A DNA stretch of 64,000 bases. Origin: Triplophysa rosa. Lineage: Eukaryota; Chordata; Actinopteri; Cypriniformes; Nemacheilidae. The position numbers and the translations under genes are program-made. Below the pieces are notes generated by a model. The model did no database searches and had not been told where the DNA came from. It was given only the letters and a program-made list of their open reading frames with translations. Each line of letters opens with the position of its first letter. Within the stretch, counting starts at the first letter, position 1. This document shows, piece after piece, positions 47,254 to 59,112 of this stretch. The DNA is taken from positions 8,456,944 through 8,520,943 of the forward strand of contig NC_079906.1 of NCBI RefSeq assembly GCF_024868665.1, given 5' to 3'.

Positions 47254-50200
47254 TTGTAGCAATATTAGGCAAGTGTGTACACTGAAAAAACTATTTTATA
47301 TTTATCACAGTTTTGTATTAATATATATCTGCAATTATCATGTTAACAGTAACAAACTATATACTATAATATAATAATATAATATAATAGTTTGATTTTC
47401 TTTTTCTGCAGGTTTGGCGTGATGCAGGTACTCAGGTGTTTTTCTCGTACGCCGTGTGTCAAGGAGTCCTCACAGCGCTGGGCAGTTACAACAGATACCA
47501 CAATAACTGCTATAAGTCTGTAAAATTCTGTGTTAATGTTCAACATCGCACCTGCCTCACTCCTGATGTGGCAGATATAAGTACTTTGTCATTTATCGTT
47601 GTATATTTGTATCCTGTGTTGCACAGGGATTGTATAGCACTCTGCGTGTTGAACAGCTCAACCAGCATCTTTGCTGGGTTTGTGGTCTTCTCTATCATGG
47701 GGTTCATGTCCGAACAGCTTGGTTTACCCATGGAGGATATTGTATCATCAGGTATAATATAACTAATACATCAATATATGCTGTTTGGATGTTATACACA
47801 GTGCTGCGTAATATGTCATGTCATTATTGATTTGGGACTGTCATAGTTACGTGCTATGCTGCTGTCAACCACAAGAGAGCATCTTAATCCAACACTTGTG
47901 ATTGGTTTAGATTCTGAGTTGTCAGTAATGAACCAAGTAATGAACCAAGGAACGCCACATATTAAAAATGGCTAAAGGGTACTGTTAGATATATTCACAT
48001 TGTTTCTTTAAAATTATAATTTTATGTTTATTTATAAAGTGTTATTTATATTTCACATGAAGATATAGTTAATAGGTTTGTAATTGGTCTCTGTGGGTAC
48101 AGCACAATAACATAACTCATAACTTTTGGGGAAGACATTTTAGAACTTGAATGTGTATATACTGTATATATTATACTTAAACTTTAAAAAATTGTCTTGC
48201 AGGTCCTGGATTAGCTTTTATAGCATATCCCAGAGCTCTGTCTCTGTTACCTGGACCCCAGTTCTGGTCATTTCTGTTCTTTCTTATGATACTTTTGCTG
48301 GGCCTTGACAGCCAGGTAGAGTTTTTCTATATCTTTATAATTGTGTACTTACATATAAAGGTATTATGTATTTACACATCAACCTTCAAGTGTAATATTT
48401 AATATTGACTTAATAGGATTCAATAAATGTGTGTGGTTTCTGTGCGTTTCAGTTTGTGTGTGTGGAGAGTTTAGCCACAGCCCTCACTGATCTGTTTCCT
48501 GGACATTTACGCAAACGACGTGAGCTTTTAGTGTTAGCCATCGCTGTTGTGTGCTTCCTACTGGGTCTTCCATTCATCACAAAGGTAAAGATGGATGGAT
48601 GAACGGGCAGACTTTACACAATCGGATGGATTGATGCAACAATGCATGGATGAATGAGTGTGGCTGATGGATGTATGGACAGAGTGTATGTAACTTTATT
48701 TCCTGGATTATGTTTTATAGGGAGGAATCCATCTGTTCAATGTGATGGACACCTATGGCCCCAGTGGAACCAACTTGCTCTTTATCGCCTGCTTTGAGAG
48801 CGTTGTTGTCGCATGGGTCTATGGTGAGCTACAACAACCAGTTCTTGCGAATGTGATATAGATATATACTGTAAAATATGCAAATGTGCATTTGCTATAA
48901 AATCAACATAAAATCTGTTAATGTTTCTGGTCTTATAGTGTTATGAATGATTCAATGCATCTTTCTAAACATCCGAATAATTCCTGATAAAAATGTCTAG
49001 TGTTAATAAGACTAGTTGATTTAGTTATAAACACGAGACACGTTTTTTTTTTTTTGATTACCTGACCATTCATTGCACATCAATAACCATTAACCACAAC
49101 CCTTTCATATTCATTCATTTCAATATAAATTAGAATGGGAATTGTCATTACAATAACAAAAATCATGTAATATTATTAGTACATTTTATTAAATAGTTCA
49201 CACTGTACAAAAAATACTTTTGATCATATGCATATTCTTTAACTAATTAGATTTCATTTATCTGTGTCATCTTCCTTATTCAGTATTTTGTCTAAGACAA
49301 CCCGCTTGAGTTTAAAATGAGACACAAAAATGAGACTATTTCTGGGTCAATTATGCAATGATTGCAATAAAGATTTTATTCCAAAATAGGAAAAATGTAA
49401 AGTGAAAACCGTTTAAATGACTGGCTTGCAGGTGCAAATCGTTTCAACGACAACATTGAGGATATGATAGGATATGCACCATTAGGAAATGGAGTGCTGA
49501 AGTACTGCTGGCTCTTCATTACTCCTTTCATCTGTGGCGTGAGTTCAAATAGTTTCTGTCTGTGTATCACTGTTCTGCTCATGTTTTTATTTATCATCCC
49601 AGAATACTCACGATTTGACATTGCTTCATTCTTGCTTATTTTCCCAAACGCATCCCTCCATTCATCAAATCATTAACAATCTCTGCAGTTTTTTTTGTGT
49701 TTCCATCTTTTAGTGTATTTGTTATGGAAGCATATTGGTAGCAATTATCAAATTGAAATGCAATTTGCAAAATGGCAATGCAGTATGTAAAATGACAATT
49801 AATTAATTTATGTCTTTAAATATACATTTAAAACAACATATGTGCAACATTAGGTGCAAAATGAAAATGAAAATGCAATAATACAATTGACATTTGTCCG
49901 TTCCTACACTACTTTTAATATGTATTTTATACGCATATTTGAACATTCTTTACGTTGCAAAATTAAAATGAAAATGCATTCCCCGGATTGAGTATATGTG
50001 TCTAAGATAGCCCAGCAAAACTGTAGCAAAATGATTATTCAAATGTTACTTTCCCTAAATGCATTAACATTAACAGGTTGAACATTTGGGATTGCATTTT
50101 CATTACACACAGCTACCGAGTGTTGCAAAATTCAATGTGGACTTGAAAATACATTTTGAGCTGGCCACGCCCCCTCCCTGATACAGCGACATTGCGTGAA

Positions 50201-52152
50201 GGCAGAGCCAACATCCTTTGTGCGTTGTGTTAGAAACACTTACGGCTGCAGAGATGATAAAAGCGTTAAATCGCTTGCACATACACATTTTCATCATCAA
50301 CACATTCAGTATTTGTTGCGTTCTTAGTCATTATCTTAACATAATAAGTCAGAAACATTAAAGTCTACATGAGACATTCAGCATAGCCAGCTCACCACCT
50401 AATAAGGCAGAGAATTTTCTACGAGATGTTCTAACAATGTAGCTACTAGTTCTATCGTCTACAGACACCTAATAATCTTAAGAAACACTTAAGCCATTTC
50501 TGTCTTTGTGCTCTAATTCGTGTGCATGCGATTTAATGCTTTTATCAGCTCTGTCTGCAGCCTCACATCAACCCACATACACCTGGCTCCGCCTTCACAC
50601 AATGACGCTGTATCGGGGAGGGGGCGTGGCCAGCTCGAAATGCATTTTCAAGTCCACATTGAATTTTGCAACATGCGCGATGTGTAATGAAAATGCAATC
50701 CCAAATGTTCAACCCGTGAATGTTAATGCATTTAGGGAAAATAACATTTGAATGATCATTTTGCAACAGTTTTGCTTGGCTATTTTAAACACATATACTC
50801 AATCCGGGGAATGCATTTTCATTTTGCAATTCAAAGAGCGTTAAAATATGCATTCAAAATAGTGTAGGAACGGACAAGTGTCAATTGTATTATTGAATTT
50901 TCATTTTCATTTTGCACCTAATGTTGCACATATGTTATTTTAAATGTATATTTAAAGACATAAATGCATTGTCATTTCACATACTGCATTGCCATTTTGA
51001 AAATTGCATTTCAATTTGATAATTGCTACCAATATGCTTCCATAATTTGTAACTTTTATCTTTTATAAATGTTTACACACTTGCACAGAAAGTGTTTCAT
51101 GTCAGTATTGTTTGGAATATGTTTCTTTCTATATTGTTTTAAAATGTACACCAGCATACAAAGCGTACCTCACCAATGATCAAAAGATAAATGGTCAATC
51201 AAATTGAATTACTCAAATAAAAATGGATCAAAATACTATTCCAGTACAAGAATTCTGATACAGAACCTTTTTTGTCTTCAGGCCACCCTGCTATATAACC
51301 TGCTGGGTAGTAGAAATGTGTCCACTGATGAATTTGTGCCCGACTGGACTTACAAAATTGCACCTCTGTTCACGTTCATTCCTATGATCTGTATTCCAAT
51401 GTTTGTCCTCATCTCCATACGAAAGGTGAGAAACCCATCGATCCAAATAGTCAATAAATCCTTCTGTCCTTCCTTCCTTCTAAATTTCCTATCAAACTTA
51501 TTTGCTCAAATGTATTTCCTTCATTTTAGAATCAAAACAAAAAATGTTCTCCTGATTTTTGTCATTACAATTGCAGAGTATTAAACTTCTTACATCACAA
51601 GATTTTGAGATATATAATTATATATATATATATATAGATATATATATATATATATATATATGATTTTGTTAAGCTCATTTCAAATGATCAATAATGTAGA
51701 GTAGTGTTTGGCATGGAATTGTGCTATTAAGATTTATGTTTAAAAACACAACAATTGTGGTTTTACAGCAGTATACACCATTACTCATTCTCATTGTATG
51801 TCTTGATGTGATTATGTGTTGTTATTACAGTAGTAATCAATTTAACATCAATTTAAAATCAGATTGATTTAAATTGATATTCTAACAATATTGACTGTTT
51901 TCGAAGCAGTATAGAACAGTTTTAAAATTTCATGCATTTTCCGTGAATGTCCCAGTAATGCATCTTGGTTTAACTTTTCCGTCTTCTCAGGGTCCTGGCA
52001 TCATCACTCCCTCTAGTGACCTAAAGCAGATCCGACCGAACAGTCCACGTCTTACAATTTTTAATCGAGTTATCTTTAAACCACAAATATCCCAGAGCAA
52101 TCAGGAAGATGTAAAAGAAAAAGCCACAGCAGACTTCACCAGTGGAGTTTGA
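34452..52152 (+). CDS. slc6a13-like: Sodium- and chloride-dependent GABA/betaine-type transporter (SLC6A12/13-like)
   Basis: Coding exons: 34452-34653, 40944-41078, 41197-41337, 42000-42108, 42459-42521, 45068-45197, 45948-46082, 47412-47515, 47627-47751, 48203-48315, 48453-48584, 48721-48823, 49432-49538, 51282-51425 and 51991-52152. They total 1905 bp (634 residues), all GT-AG and in phase. The 12-helix SLC6 fold is clear. TM1 has [20 protein letters not shown]2 [12 protein letters not shown] and TM6 [15 protein letters not shown] (ion and substrate site). The IL3/TM7 region reads YHNNCYKDCIALC, and TM8 begins [12 protein letters not shown]. Extracellular loop 2 has the disulphide cysteines (TSCNN...ENC) and several N-x-S/T sites (NETE, NYSL, NGSE). 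The protein moves GABA or a related osmolyte with Na+ and Cl- across the plasma membrane. Whether it is GAT2 or BGT1 cannot be settled by eye. TM9-TM12 differ more from human SLC6A12/13 than the rest. A polyadenylation-like AATAAA lies near 52770. Confidence 0.93.
35244..35407. repeat. DIRS left inverted terminal repeat
   Basis: About 160 bp, complementary to 40527-40692. It contains TGTGTCGAACCGACAGATGG, the conserved CCGGACATCCGGGTATAAAA (a TATA-like box) and ends TTCATTCACCTT. The outermost 35197-35243 is not in the right repeat. Confidence 0.85.
35472..35577. repeat. DIRS internal complementary region
   Basis: The first half (35472-35528) is the reverse complement of the left terminus (35197-35253). 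The second half (about 35527-35577) is the reverse complement of the right terminus (40662-40709). The two halves meet at AACGTTCCC. In DIRS elements this region acts as the template for joining the ends into a circle. Confidence 0.85.
36273..37290 (-). pseudogene. DIRS tyrosine recombinase, one premature stop
   Basis: The core-binding N-terminus ([16 protein letters not shown] to VLSFLQE) is cut by a stop near 37104. It resumes as [15 protein letters not shown] (37070 onward). The catalytic domain shows Arg in [11 protein letters not shown], the HxxR box in [12 protein letters not shown] and the nucleophile Tyr in TFARFYNL. Residues of the active site are conserved. Only the stop and possible loss of a few codons between 37104 and 37070 disable it. 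Confidence 0.85.
37271..38735 (-). pseudogene. DIRS reverse transcriptase, RNase H largely deleted
   Basis: The N-terminal part (38735-38256) ends in a TAG, immediately followed in the same frame by [20 protein letters not shown]. The catalytic YLDDWLIL is near 37880, and [16 protein letters not shown] follows near 37735. The sequence then jumps, within about 70 bp, to the post-RNase H segment in another frame ([20 protein letters not shown], 37663-37271). In intact fish DIRS elements an RNase H domain of roughly 250-300 residues stands between these parts, so it is missing here. Confidence 0.8.
38937..40344 (-). pseudogene. DIRS gag-like ORF, two frameshifts
   Basis: It starts [11 protein letters not shown] with a Cys/His cluster (CGVL...CVRCLG...H...CPHCG) in the first 50 residues. 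The frame 40344-39787 then passes into the frame of 39820-39368 ([13 protein letters not shown]) and then into 39656-38937 ([12 protein letters not shown] to the basic C-terminus). The central part is alpha-helical in look ([21 protein letters not shown]). Fish DIRS gag proteins have this plan. Confidence 0.75.
40527..40692. repeat. DIRS right inverted terminal repeat
   Basis: Inverse copy of 35244-35407. It starts AAGGTGAATGAATGATGCAC and carries the TATA-like TTTTATACCCGG. The terminus continues as unique sequence to about 40710. Confidence 0.85.
41525..41700. repeat. Fragment of a common fish interspersed repeat
   Basis: GGGATAGTTTTACCCAAAAATG and the following ATTCTGTCATGAATTACTCAC match the ends of the foldback element at 63041-63436. 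The rest of this copy is not recognisable. Confidence 0.55.
43485..44577. mobile_element. Long foldback element, 6-bp target duplication
   Basis: Terminal inverted repeats of about 350-470 bp start TATGGAGCGATTTTAG at the left and end CTAAAATCGCTCCATA at the right. The 6-bp direct repeat GGGATG stands at 43479-43484 and 44578-44583. The spacer is about 270 bp. The two similar open frames in the arms are by-products of the repeat. It lies in the SLC6 intron between the exons ending 42521 and starting 45068. Confidence 0.85.
47229..47255. repeat. (TTA)n microsatellite
   Basis: About nine consecutive TTA units in an SLC6 intron. Confidence 0.85.
49723..51044. mobile_element. Long foldback element, 6-bp target duplication
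   Basis: Inverted repeats of about 500 bp or more start TATGGAAGCATATTGG and end CCAATATGCTTCCATA. ATTTGT is duplicated at 49717-49722 and 51045-51050. The loop is near 50280-50510. The element is non-coding. The TATGGA start and the 6-bp duplication are shared with the element at 43485-44577. It lies in the SLC6 intron before the penultimate exon. Confidence 0.85.
51611..51662. repeat. (TA)n microsatellite
   Basis: Alternating TA for about 50 bp, 190 bp after the exon ending 51425. Confidence 0.85.
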
Positions 52153-52861
52153 GGATGCACCAATGTGCAGGAAATTATGCTGTATGACTTTCTTTGCTTT
52201 TATATTAGTTGCTATACACCGTAAAATGTGCATTTATTACCTTTACAAATTTTACTTCGTATTTTCTTTACTTAACGGGCCCTTTAAATGACTTTTTCTG
52301 ACCCTACATTATTTGATCATGTTTAGTTATTCATATAATAATATTTTTTACTTGAAATGATGAGGCATCTTTAGAACATTTTACATTGTATTATGTTGTT
52401 TGTTATAGATTGGTATAAATGTTACGTAGGGCTATACTGAAGGCACAGCTGATTAGCAAGTTAGCATTCATTGACAATGTGTTATACTTAAAGTATGAAT
52501 TGACAATGTTCTATACTGTACATGTTTTTATTTTTTCTACACAATATTCTCAGGATAACTGAAACTGGAGCTTAGTGCAAATGAGGCAGTTTATGTAATT
52601 AAATATATAACATTAAGATTATTTGAAGCTGTGTATTATTAAAAGCATTATAAAAGTAAACAGCTTAAATAAACAAAACTTGAAAGGTATTGTGAAAAGA
52701 TACTTAGGATAGTATTAAAAAACTGAATACCAAAAATGTCTTTGGAAAATCTGTTACAGTCGTTCCAAAATAAAATATATTTATGGAGTACTCTGCATTT
52801 TTCAACTAGTTTCATATAAATGACCTATGTTTGAGATATTATAAGTCATTTTAATTATTTT
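52153..52861. other. SLC6 3' UTR and flank
   Basis: AT-rich sequence after the stop codon with an AATAAA-like signal near 52770. No other gene is seen. Confidence 0.5.
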
Positions 52862-54515
52862 GTCATCTGTTTTTGTTGGTGAAGAGAAGTTAATTCATGC
52901 ATTCATGACATCAAGACTAGACTACTGTAATGCACTGTTAGGTGGTTGCCCTGCAGGCTTATTACAAAAACTCCAACTGGTCCAAAACGTGGCAGCTCGA
53001 GTTCTTACACGTACAAAAAAGTATGAACATATTAGCCCGGTTCTGTCAACCTTGCACTGGTTACCTATAAAGCATCGCGTTAACTTTAAAATCTTGCTTA
53101 TTACCTATAAAGCCCTACATGGTTTAGCTCCTCAATACTTGAATGAACTCCTTTTGTATTACAGTCCTTCACGTGCATTACGCTCTCAGGCGTCCTGTCA
53201 GTTGGTAATACCTAGAATTTCAAAATCAAGTGCAAGTGGTAGATCCTTTTCCTATCTAGCGCCTAAACTTTGGAATAGTCTTCCCTGCACTGTCCGGGAG
53301 GCAGACACACTCTGTCAGTTTAAATCTAGACTAAAGACGCATCTTTTTAATCTTGCATACACTATACTCTTCCATAATATAAATCCTCTGAGGGTTTAGG
53401 CTGCATTAGTTAGATCAACCGGAACCAAAAACACAACTGATGTACAAAGTACTTGTTGCATCAAAGAGTGCAGAACAGTACTCTACTCTCAGCCAGTCTT
53501 GTCTCATTGTTCCAAGGTTACCACAGCGAGCAGGATGCAGTTCATGGCCTGACCTGATGGTAGAGCGGAGACCTGACAAGAGCGGAGATGATAGAGCTGG
53601 ATAAAGAAGGACGCGGTCACCTGACACGTCTTCATGGCCTGACCTGATGGTAGAGCGGAGAATGGGAAGCGGCGACCTGACAAGAGCTGAGATGATAGAG
53701 CTGGATAAAGAAGGACGCGGTCACCTGACACGTCTTCATGGCCTGACCTGATGGTAGAACGGAGAATGGGAAGCGGCGACTTGACAAGAGCTGAGATGAT
53801 AGAGCTGGATAAAGAAGGACGCGGTCACCTGACACGTCTTCACCACAAAATTTCAAATGCTATTAGATTATTAATGATAATCTTAAACTATAATTTACCT
53901 CATTAGTAAGTTTATTTATTTTATTTAGCCTTGTTGTGCAAGCTCTCTGGAGCTTGTGCAGAGGCAGCAGCTTTTGCCAGAGGGGAACTGGACTCCCCTG
54001 ATTGGGCCTGGGTTCTCCTGAGGTTTTTTTTCTCGATTAGAGTTTTGGGTCCACCGTTTGCATACTGTTTTTTGCACTATTTGCCTAGCCGGGGGGCTGC
54101 TTTAGAATTTTAAAGTTTTACTTAATTAATATTGCATATAGGAATTTATAGTCTGTTATATTTTACCTGTGCTTCTCTCTCCTTTATCTTAAATGTGTGC
54201 TCTCACTGAGCGTGTGTGTGTGTGTGCGTGCGTGCGTGTCTGTGTGCGTACTTGTCTGTGTACGTGTGTGTGTGTGCGTGCGCGTCCGTGTGTGTGTGTC
54301 TATGTCTATGTGTGTTAGTACGTGTACATATTGTGTGTGTGGAGTGTTTTGTATGTGGGTATGTCTGTCTTCTGTTTTTTTAACTTTTTCTTGTTTTTGC
54401 AGGTACAACTTTAATTGTTTTGCTTAAAGTCAATATGTCTTATGTACAGCTGCTTTGTAACAATGAAAATTGTAAAAAGCGCTATATAAATAAAGTTGAG
54501 TTGAGTTGAATTGGT
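52862..54515 (+). mobile_element. 5'-truncated LINE with RT C-terminal part
   Basis: An open frame (52860-53399) encodes the region that follows the RT in fish jockey/L2/I-type LINEs: SRLDYCNALLGG, LQLVQNVAARVL, HWLPIKHRVNFKILL, APKLWNSLP and FKSRLKTHLF. A 3' UTR with a tandem array, a GT-rich stretch and the end AAAGCGCTATATAAATAAAG then (TTGAG)n follows. The same tail occurs at 23263-23870 (minus) and 33339-33776 (plus). The 5' part of the element is absent. Confidence 0.8.
53536..53840. repeat. Tandem repeat of about 106 bp, three units
   Basis: Each unit runs from TTCATGGCCTGACCTGATGG to GACGCGGTCACCTGACACGTC. The first unit lacks about 15 bp (AATGGGAAGCGGCG) present in the other two. 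The array lies in the 3' UTR of the LINE. Confidence 0.85.
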
Positions 54516-54702
54516 GCCTGGTACAGTGATGTAATCCTCTTTTAACTTGTATCCTTCCTATTATATCATTCAAACATATTGTTCTTCTGCATACCTGGAA
54601 GGTAAATGTCTGTTTGTTTTATGTAGACAATCTGTTCTTTGTCAATATAGTGCTTTTATTTTCTTTGCTAGCTTATGCATTATTATTCATTAGATAATTC
54701 TG

Positions 54703-55222
54703 TGTCATGATTCTGCTGCATCATGTCATGTTTCTCGTGGTCTAGTGGCAGGATCATGACAGAACCCCATGTTTCATGTGGAGAGGGGTAATGTTGGCCC
54801 TTATGGCCTTCCATACACCCTCTCCGGTCTCGTCTCCTCGTTATTGCTCGTTTATTGTTTCATGCCCTTCACCTGTTCCCTCTTGATTTGTTCCCCTACT
54901 TAATGCCCTTGTGTCCTCTGTCTTGTGCTGGATCATCTGTGTTTTTACACTGGTCTTGTGCCTGTATCATCATGTAAGTCTAGTTTAGTTATTTTAGTCA
55001 TGTTTAGTGTGGTAATTGTCCCGTCCCGTCCTGTCCTGTCTTGTGTAGTTAGTTTATATTCCTGTGTTCCCTTCCGGTTCCTACCATTGCTGTTTTGTTG
55101 TTTTACCACCTTGTGGGTTTAAGTTTCATGTTTTGTATTTGGATTAAAGCCTTTTGTTAACCCCTTACCCGCTGTCTGCTCTTGGGTCCTCTGTCCTTGT
55201 TCCCTCACCCCGATCATGACAA
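54703..55222. repeat. Solo LTR of 520 bp
   Basis: The ends are perfect inverted octamers, TGTCATGA and TCATGACA. The direct repeat ATTCTG flanks the element at 54697-54702 and 55223-55228. An ATTAAA-type polyadenylation signal lies near 55143. No internal retroelement sequence adjoins it, so the two LTRs recombined after insertion. Confidence 0.75.
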
Positions 55223-55228
55223 TTCTGG

Positions 55229-57192
55229 TCCTGAATTGGTTGTACAGCTTTTCGTAAACAGTAATGGAGACGAACAAACTTTTTGTTTTAATTGTAAACT
55301 CAGTCTCTCAACCATGTAATTTGCAGGGACATTCAATTACTAGGACATTGTTTTGTCATGGCCTTAGGGTCAGTTATTGACTGTCATAGCACAAGGGGTG
55401 GGTTTAAGGGAGTGGCTTACTCTGAGAGACCAATTAAAGAGCATCTCAAAGGGCGTTGGATGTTTCCGCTGAACCAATTACACTGTAAGGGGGTCTTATG
55501 AGTTCATGCCAATAAGTTGACACGTTTCTGTTATTCTGGGTTATAATTCAGTGTTGAGATATTGGCAGCATTTATTGATAAACTCATTAAACTGTGATCT
55601 ACAGGTAAACTCTCTGTTCAGAATATGCATATCCAAAACAACACCAACTACATAAATGAAAATTCTGTTGTGAATTGCCTTTGTGTTTTTAGATTTTGCA
55701 TGACTAACATAAGGTGTCATGGTGACTGGTCCTATTTTGCTGCAAAATAGTTTTTTCCCCACCAAAAATCTAAGCTTGAATTGAAATTAAAATGCCAATT
55801 ATTATAGCATAATTATAAATAACATCTACATAAGATCAGCTCTAAGGGGTTCCTGTTGGGAATTTGTTAGAGAGTTTATAAACCTTTATTACACATGTTA
55901 GGCCATAGAAGAGCAAATTTGATATATAGGTCAAATTCAATTTGGGACTCTTAAGCCCCTTATAAACTTCATTTTAAATTATTTAAAATGACCATCTATG
56001 AATATACTGTGTTACAAAAAGTGACCAATGTATCTTCATTGCTGCCTGATGATCACCTTGTGCCTATAGTATGAAATATTACCTTAAAGGGGTGATATGA
56101 CACGGCTAAAATGAATATTATCATTTGTTTTAGATGTAATGCAATGTGTATACATGATTTAAGTTTAAAAAACGCCTCTCTGAAACGTGCTTATTTTTTA
56201 CAAAGCTCATCACTCTGAAAAGCGAGGTGTGATTGGCCAGTTAACCAGTGTGTAGTGATATACTGCAAGCGTGTGACGGAAATGTAACACCTCTTACCAT
56301 ATTTGGAACATCAGGTTCCAAAGCAATTGTACTGACAGGTACGCCCACCTTAGGGACGTTTTGCTGAATGTGCAAAATTGCTGCTGTGACTATAAAAAAA
56401 TGACAAAAATGTCATTCTAGCATCTTAAACCATCCCTTTTGTCTCCCACATACTGTAATAAAGTGCAAATACACACATCCTTTCTTTCTCATTGAAGGCC
56501 CTATTAGATTTGTGTTCTTGTTTGGGCCTTTCTCTGTTAATGTGTTGTAGAAGAGATGTGGCTTTGGAAAGAGCTTCTAAGAGGGATCTTCCCCTTTATA
56601 CTGTAGTATGCTTTTAAAGGTCCAGAGGATGACATTTAGTGAATTGCAACCAACAGCTCACTCCACCCACATGAGATGCTGCCTTCAAATTTGGCATCTT
56701 GCAAGGCTGCGCAAATGGATGTAAATGTTTTAGTGTTGACGTGTTTAGTGTCTTCAAAAACTAGCGAGAAAGAATCATAATTTGCAACTGAATTTCCATT
56801 GAACATTAAATGTGAAAATTGCTCATTTCATGGCTAAAAAGCTACTTCTCTGAATACCCATCACTTTTGAATATAAAGATCACACATTTCCAAGAGGTGG
56901 TTTGTGGGTCAATCGGCTAAACTCAAGATATAAGCGAACTAGCAACATAATAAGCTAAATAATAATAATGGTGGGTAGCGTTCACAAACTTTTCTCATGT
57001 GCAAAGCAGCATGTTAACTTTGTAATCTCTTTGTGTCGACACACTGGGTGCACAGGTTCATTGTGAAAGTGTAATTAGCCTCTATTGATTTGAGGTCAGC
57101 ATACAACGAGCGATGAAGACCAACTCTGACAACTCCAATTCTGTTCCTGTCACTTAACGATTGCAAACAATGACAAACCTAATGCAAGTAAC
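55229..57192. other. Intergenic, no gene seen
   Basis: AT-rich sequence. Around 56088-56400 a stretch beginning AAAGGGGTGATATGAC resembles a common fish repeat end. Its partner-like end, ATATGACCCCTTTAAG, is seen at 62430-62445 in another copy. No exon was recognised. Confidence 0.4.
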
Positions 57193-57227
57193 TATGAGGG
57201 GCCGTACAAGCCGAAATTCATTCTAGC

Positions 57228-57625
57228 ACTCTCACACACTCACATTCTCCTCTCACACACTCACATTCTCCTTTCACACACATACATTTTCCCTCTCACA
57301 CACTCACATTCTCCTTTCACACACATACATTTTCCCTCTCACACACTCACATTCTCCTTTCACACACTCACATTCTCCTTTCACACACGTACATTTTCCC
57401 TCTCACACACGTACATTTTCCCTCTCACACACATACATTTTCCCTCTCACACACATGTACATTTTTCCTCTCACACACGTACATTTTTCCTCTCACACAC
57501 TTACATTTTTCCTCTCACACACGTACATTTTTCCTCTCACACGCGTACATTTTTCTCCTTTCACACTCACATTCTCCTTTCACACACACTCACATTCTCC
57601 TTCCACACACATACATTTTTCCTCT
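57228..57625. repeat. Minisatellite, left arm
   Basis: Variants of a unit of about 21-24 bp are repeated about 17 times: CTCTCACACACGTACATTTT, CTTTCACACACTCACATTCTC and similar. The right arm has a shorter version. The spacing is irregular and the units are joined without unique spacers, so it is not a CRISPR array. Confidence 0.85.
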
Positions 57626-58171
57626 TGTGCTCACATATTTTAACGCGCACATTCTAACGTTTTTCTCTCATATTCATATATTTTTACGCACACATTTATA
57701 CATTTTGCTCTTATGTAAACGTATTCAAAGTATACATTTAGTATTAAAAATTATAAATGTATGTAAGAAGAAAATATATGTATGTAAGAGAAGAATGTAT
57801 GTATGTGTGAGAGAGTATAGTGAAAACGGAAGGTGTATGATGGAAACGGAAGGCAGGTCATGCAGACGGCGCTTCCGTGTATCAAAGACGCCGTAAAATG
57901 CGGCGTTTTCTATAATATTAAAATCAGCAGCGCCTTTTCTACACAGTCCAGCCCCTCCAATGAACAGAAAGACCTGTGTAGTAGAATGTCGATCTGAATA
58001 ACGTTTCCTGTTTTTAACTTTATTGCGAATCATGTTTAGACTTTCATTGTGTGATATTTTTCCATTGGGCACGCTTTTCCTCCTTTTCGTTTATCATAGG
58101 TGCACAAACGGCATCTTTTTGAGAGTGTTTACGTTCATGACTCTGTGTACGTTCATGGTTGTAAGTTGTTA

Positions 58172-58255
58172 GCCTCGGTAGCGGAGTGCACCGCGTGCGC
58201 AGCAGCAGCGCAGTCTCGCTTTTAACGACAGGAGTTCGACTCCGCGGTCCGACCA
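58172..58255 (+). other. tRNA-like segment with A-box and B-box (left arm)
   Basis: TAGCGGAGTGCA resembles a tRNA A-box. GAGTTCGACTCC resembles a B-box (GGTTCGANTCC), about 50 bp later. Between them CGCTTTTAACG could form an anticodon loop with TTT. The segment ends GACCA. The T-stem does not close properly, so it is not a standard tRNA. It may be a tRNA-derived or RNA polymerase III promoter-like relic. Confidence 0.4.
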
Positions 58256-59112
58256 CATTCTTCGTTCCTTTTGAATTGTTTTATTGGGTCATGTTTTTAA
58301 ATGTCGGAACACTACCCTCTTGCTGACAACTGATTAAATGACAAGAAACGCTTATTAACAAGCCAACCGGTGTAAGGCCTTAATGCATGTAACAGCTGCG
58401 GGCTAAGTCTGCTTACTGTAGGCTACAGTGGCTGTTGTGAGTATGTTTTTATTGATTAAAAATTATTTCCCATACGAACGTGTTTGTTTTTCTATTTACA
58501 TATAGACTGTACATGCTGCCTGCATTCAGTATAAAACGCTATAAGCGTTTGACGATCAAAAATCTAAAAATTATGGACTGTTCACATACAGAAACAATAA
58601 GGGAAATGCTGACAAAAAACTATTTTTACGTTATTATTATATAGATTTTTTTTGATGACAAAAACGGCATTTTAAAGGAAAATATAGGCCTGTTTTTATA
58701 ACTTATTTATTGGTAAATACAGAGCAACGAGCAGCAAAGGTGCAATTACAACGAAACGTTTTTCCCTTCATGATAAAAGGATAGCCTATAGCCTACGTAT
58801 AGCCATCTTAAGCTAAATTGTCAAACGAAAATAAAAGGCAACTGATTAGGCTGTTTAATGCACATTTACGGATTCTCAATTACAACGAAACTTGAAATGA
58901 AATAAAAACATTGTTCACACACCGTCGGCTAACTGTGCAGAACGTATACATTATATGCAACACAAAAGCACTGGATATTTAGGTTATAATACGCTCCATC
59001 CACATCGAACGGAGTTTCTTTATAGAAAAAACACGTGCTTTGTCGAGTAAAATAAATCATATCGAAATGAAGTTTGTTTCTCAGTCTGTTGAGGCCGGAT
59101 GAGGAGAAACAC

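Noticed and set aside
57228..57625. Regularly spaced short repeats that could suggest a CRISPR-like array
   Set aside because: Units are variants of a CA-rich minisatellite with no unique spacers, and the genome is vertebrate.
58172..58255. A functional tRNA-Lys gene
   Set aside because: A-box, B-box and a TTT loop are suggestive, but the T-stem and acceptor stem do not pair as in a real tRNA. It is kept only as a tRNA-like segment.
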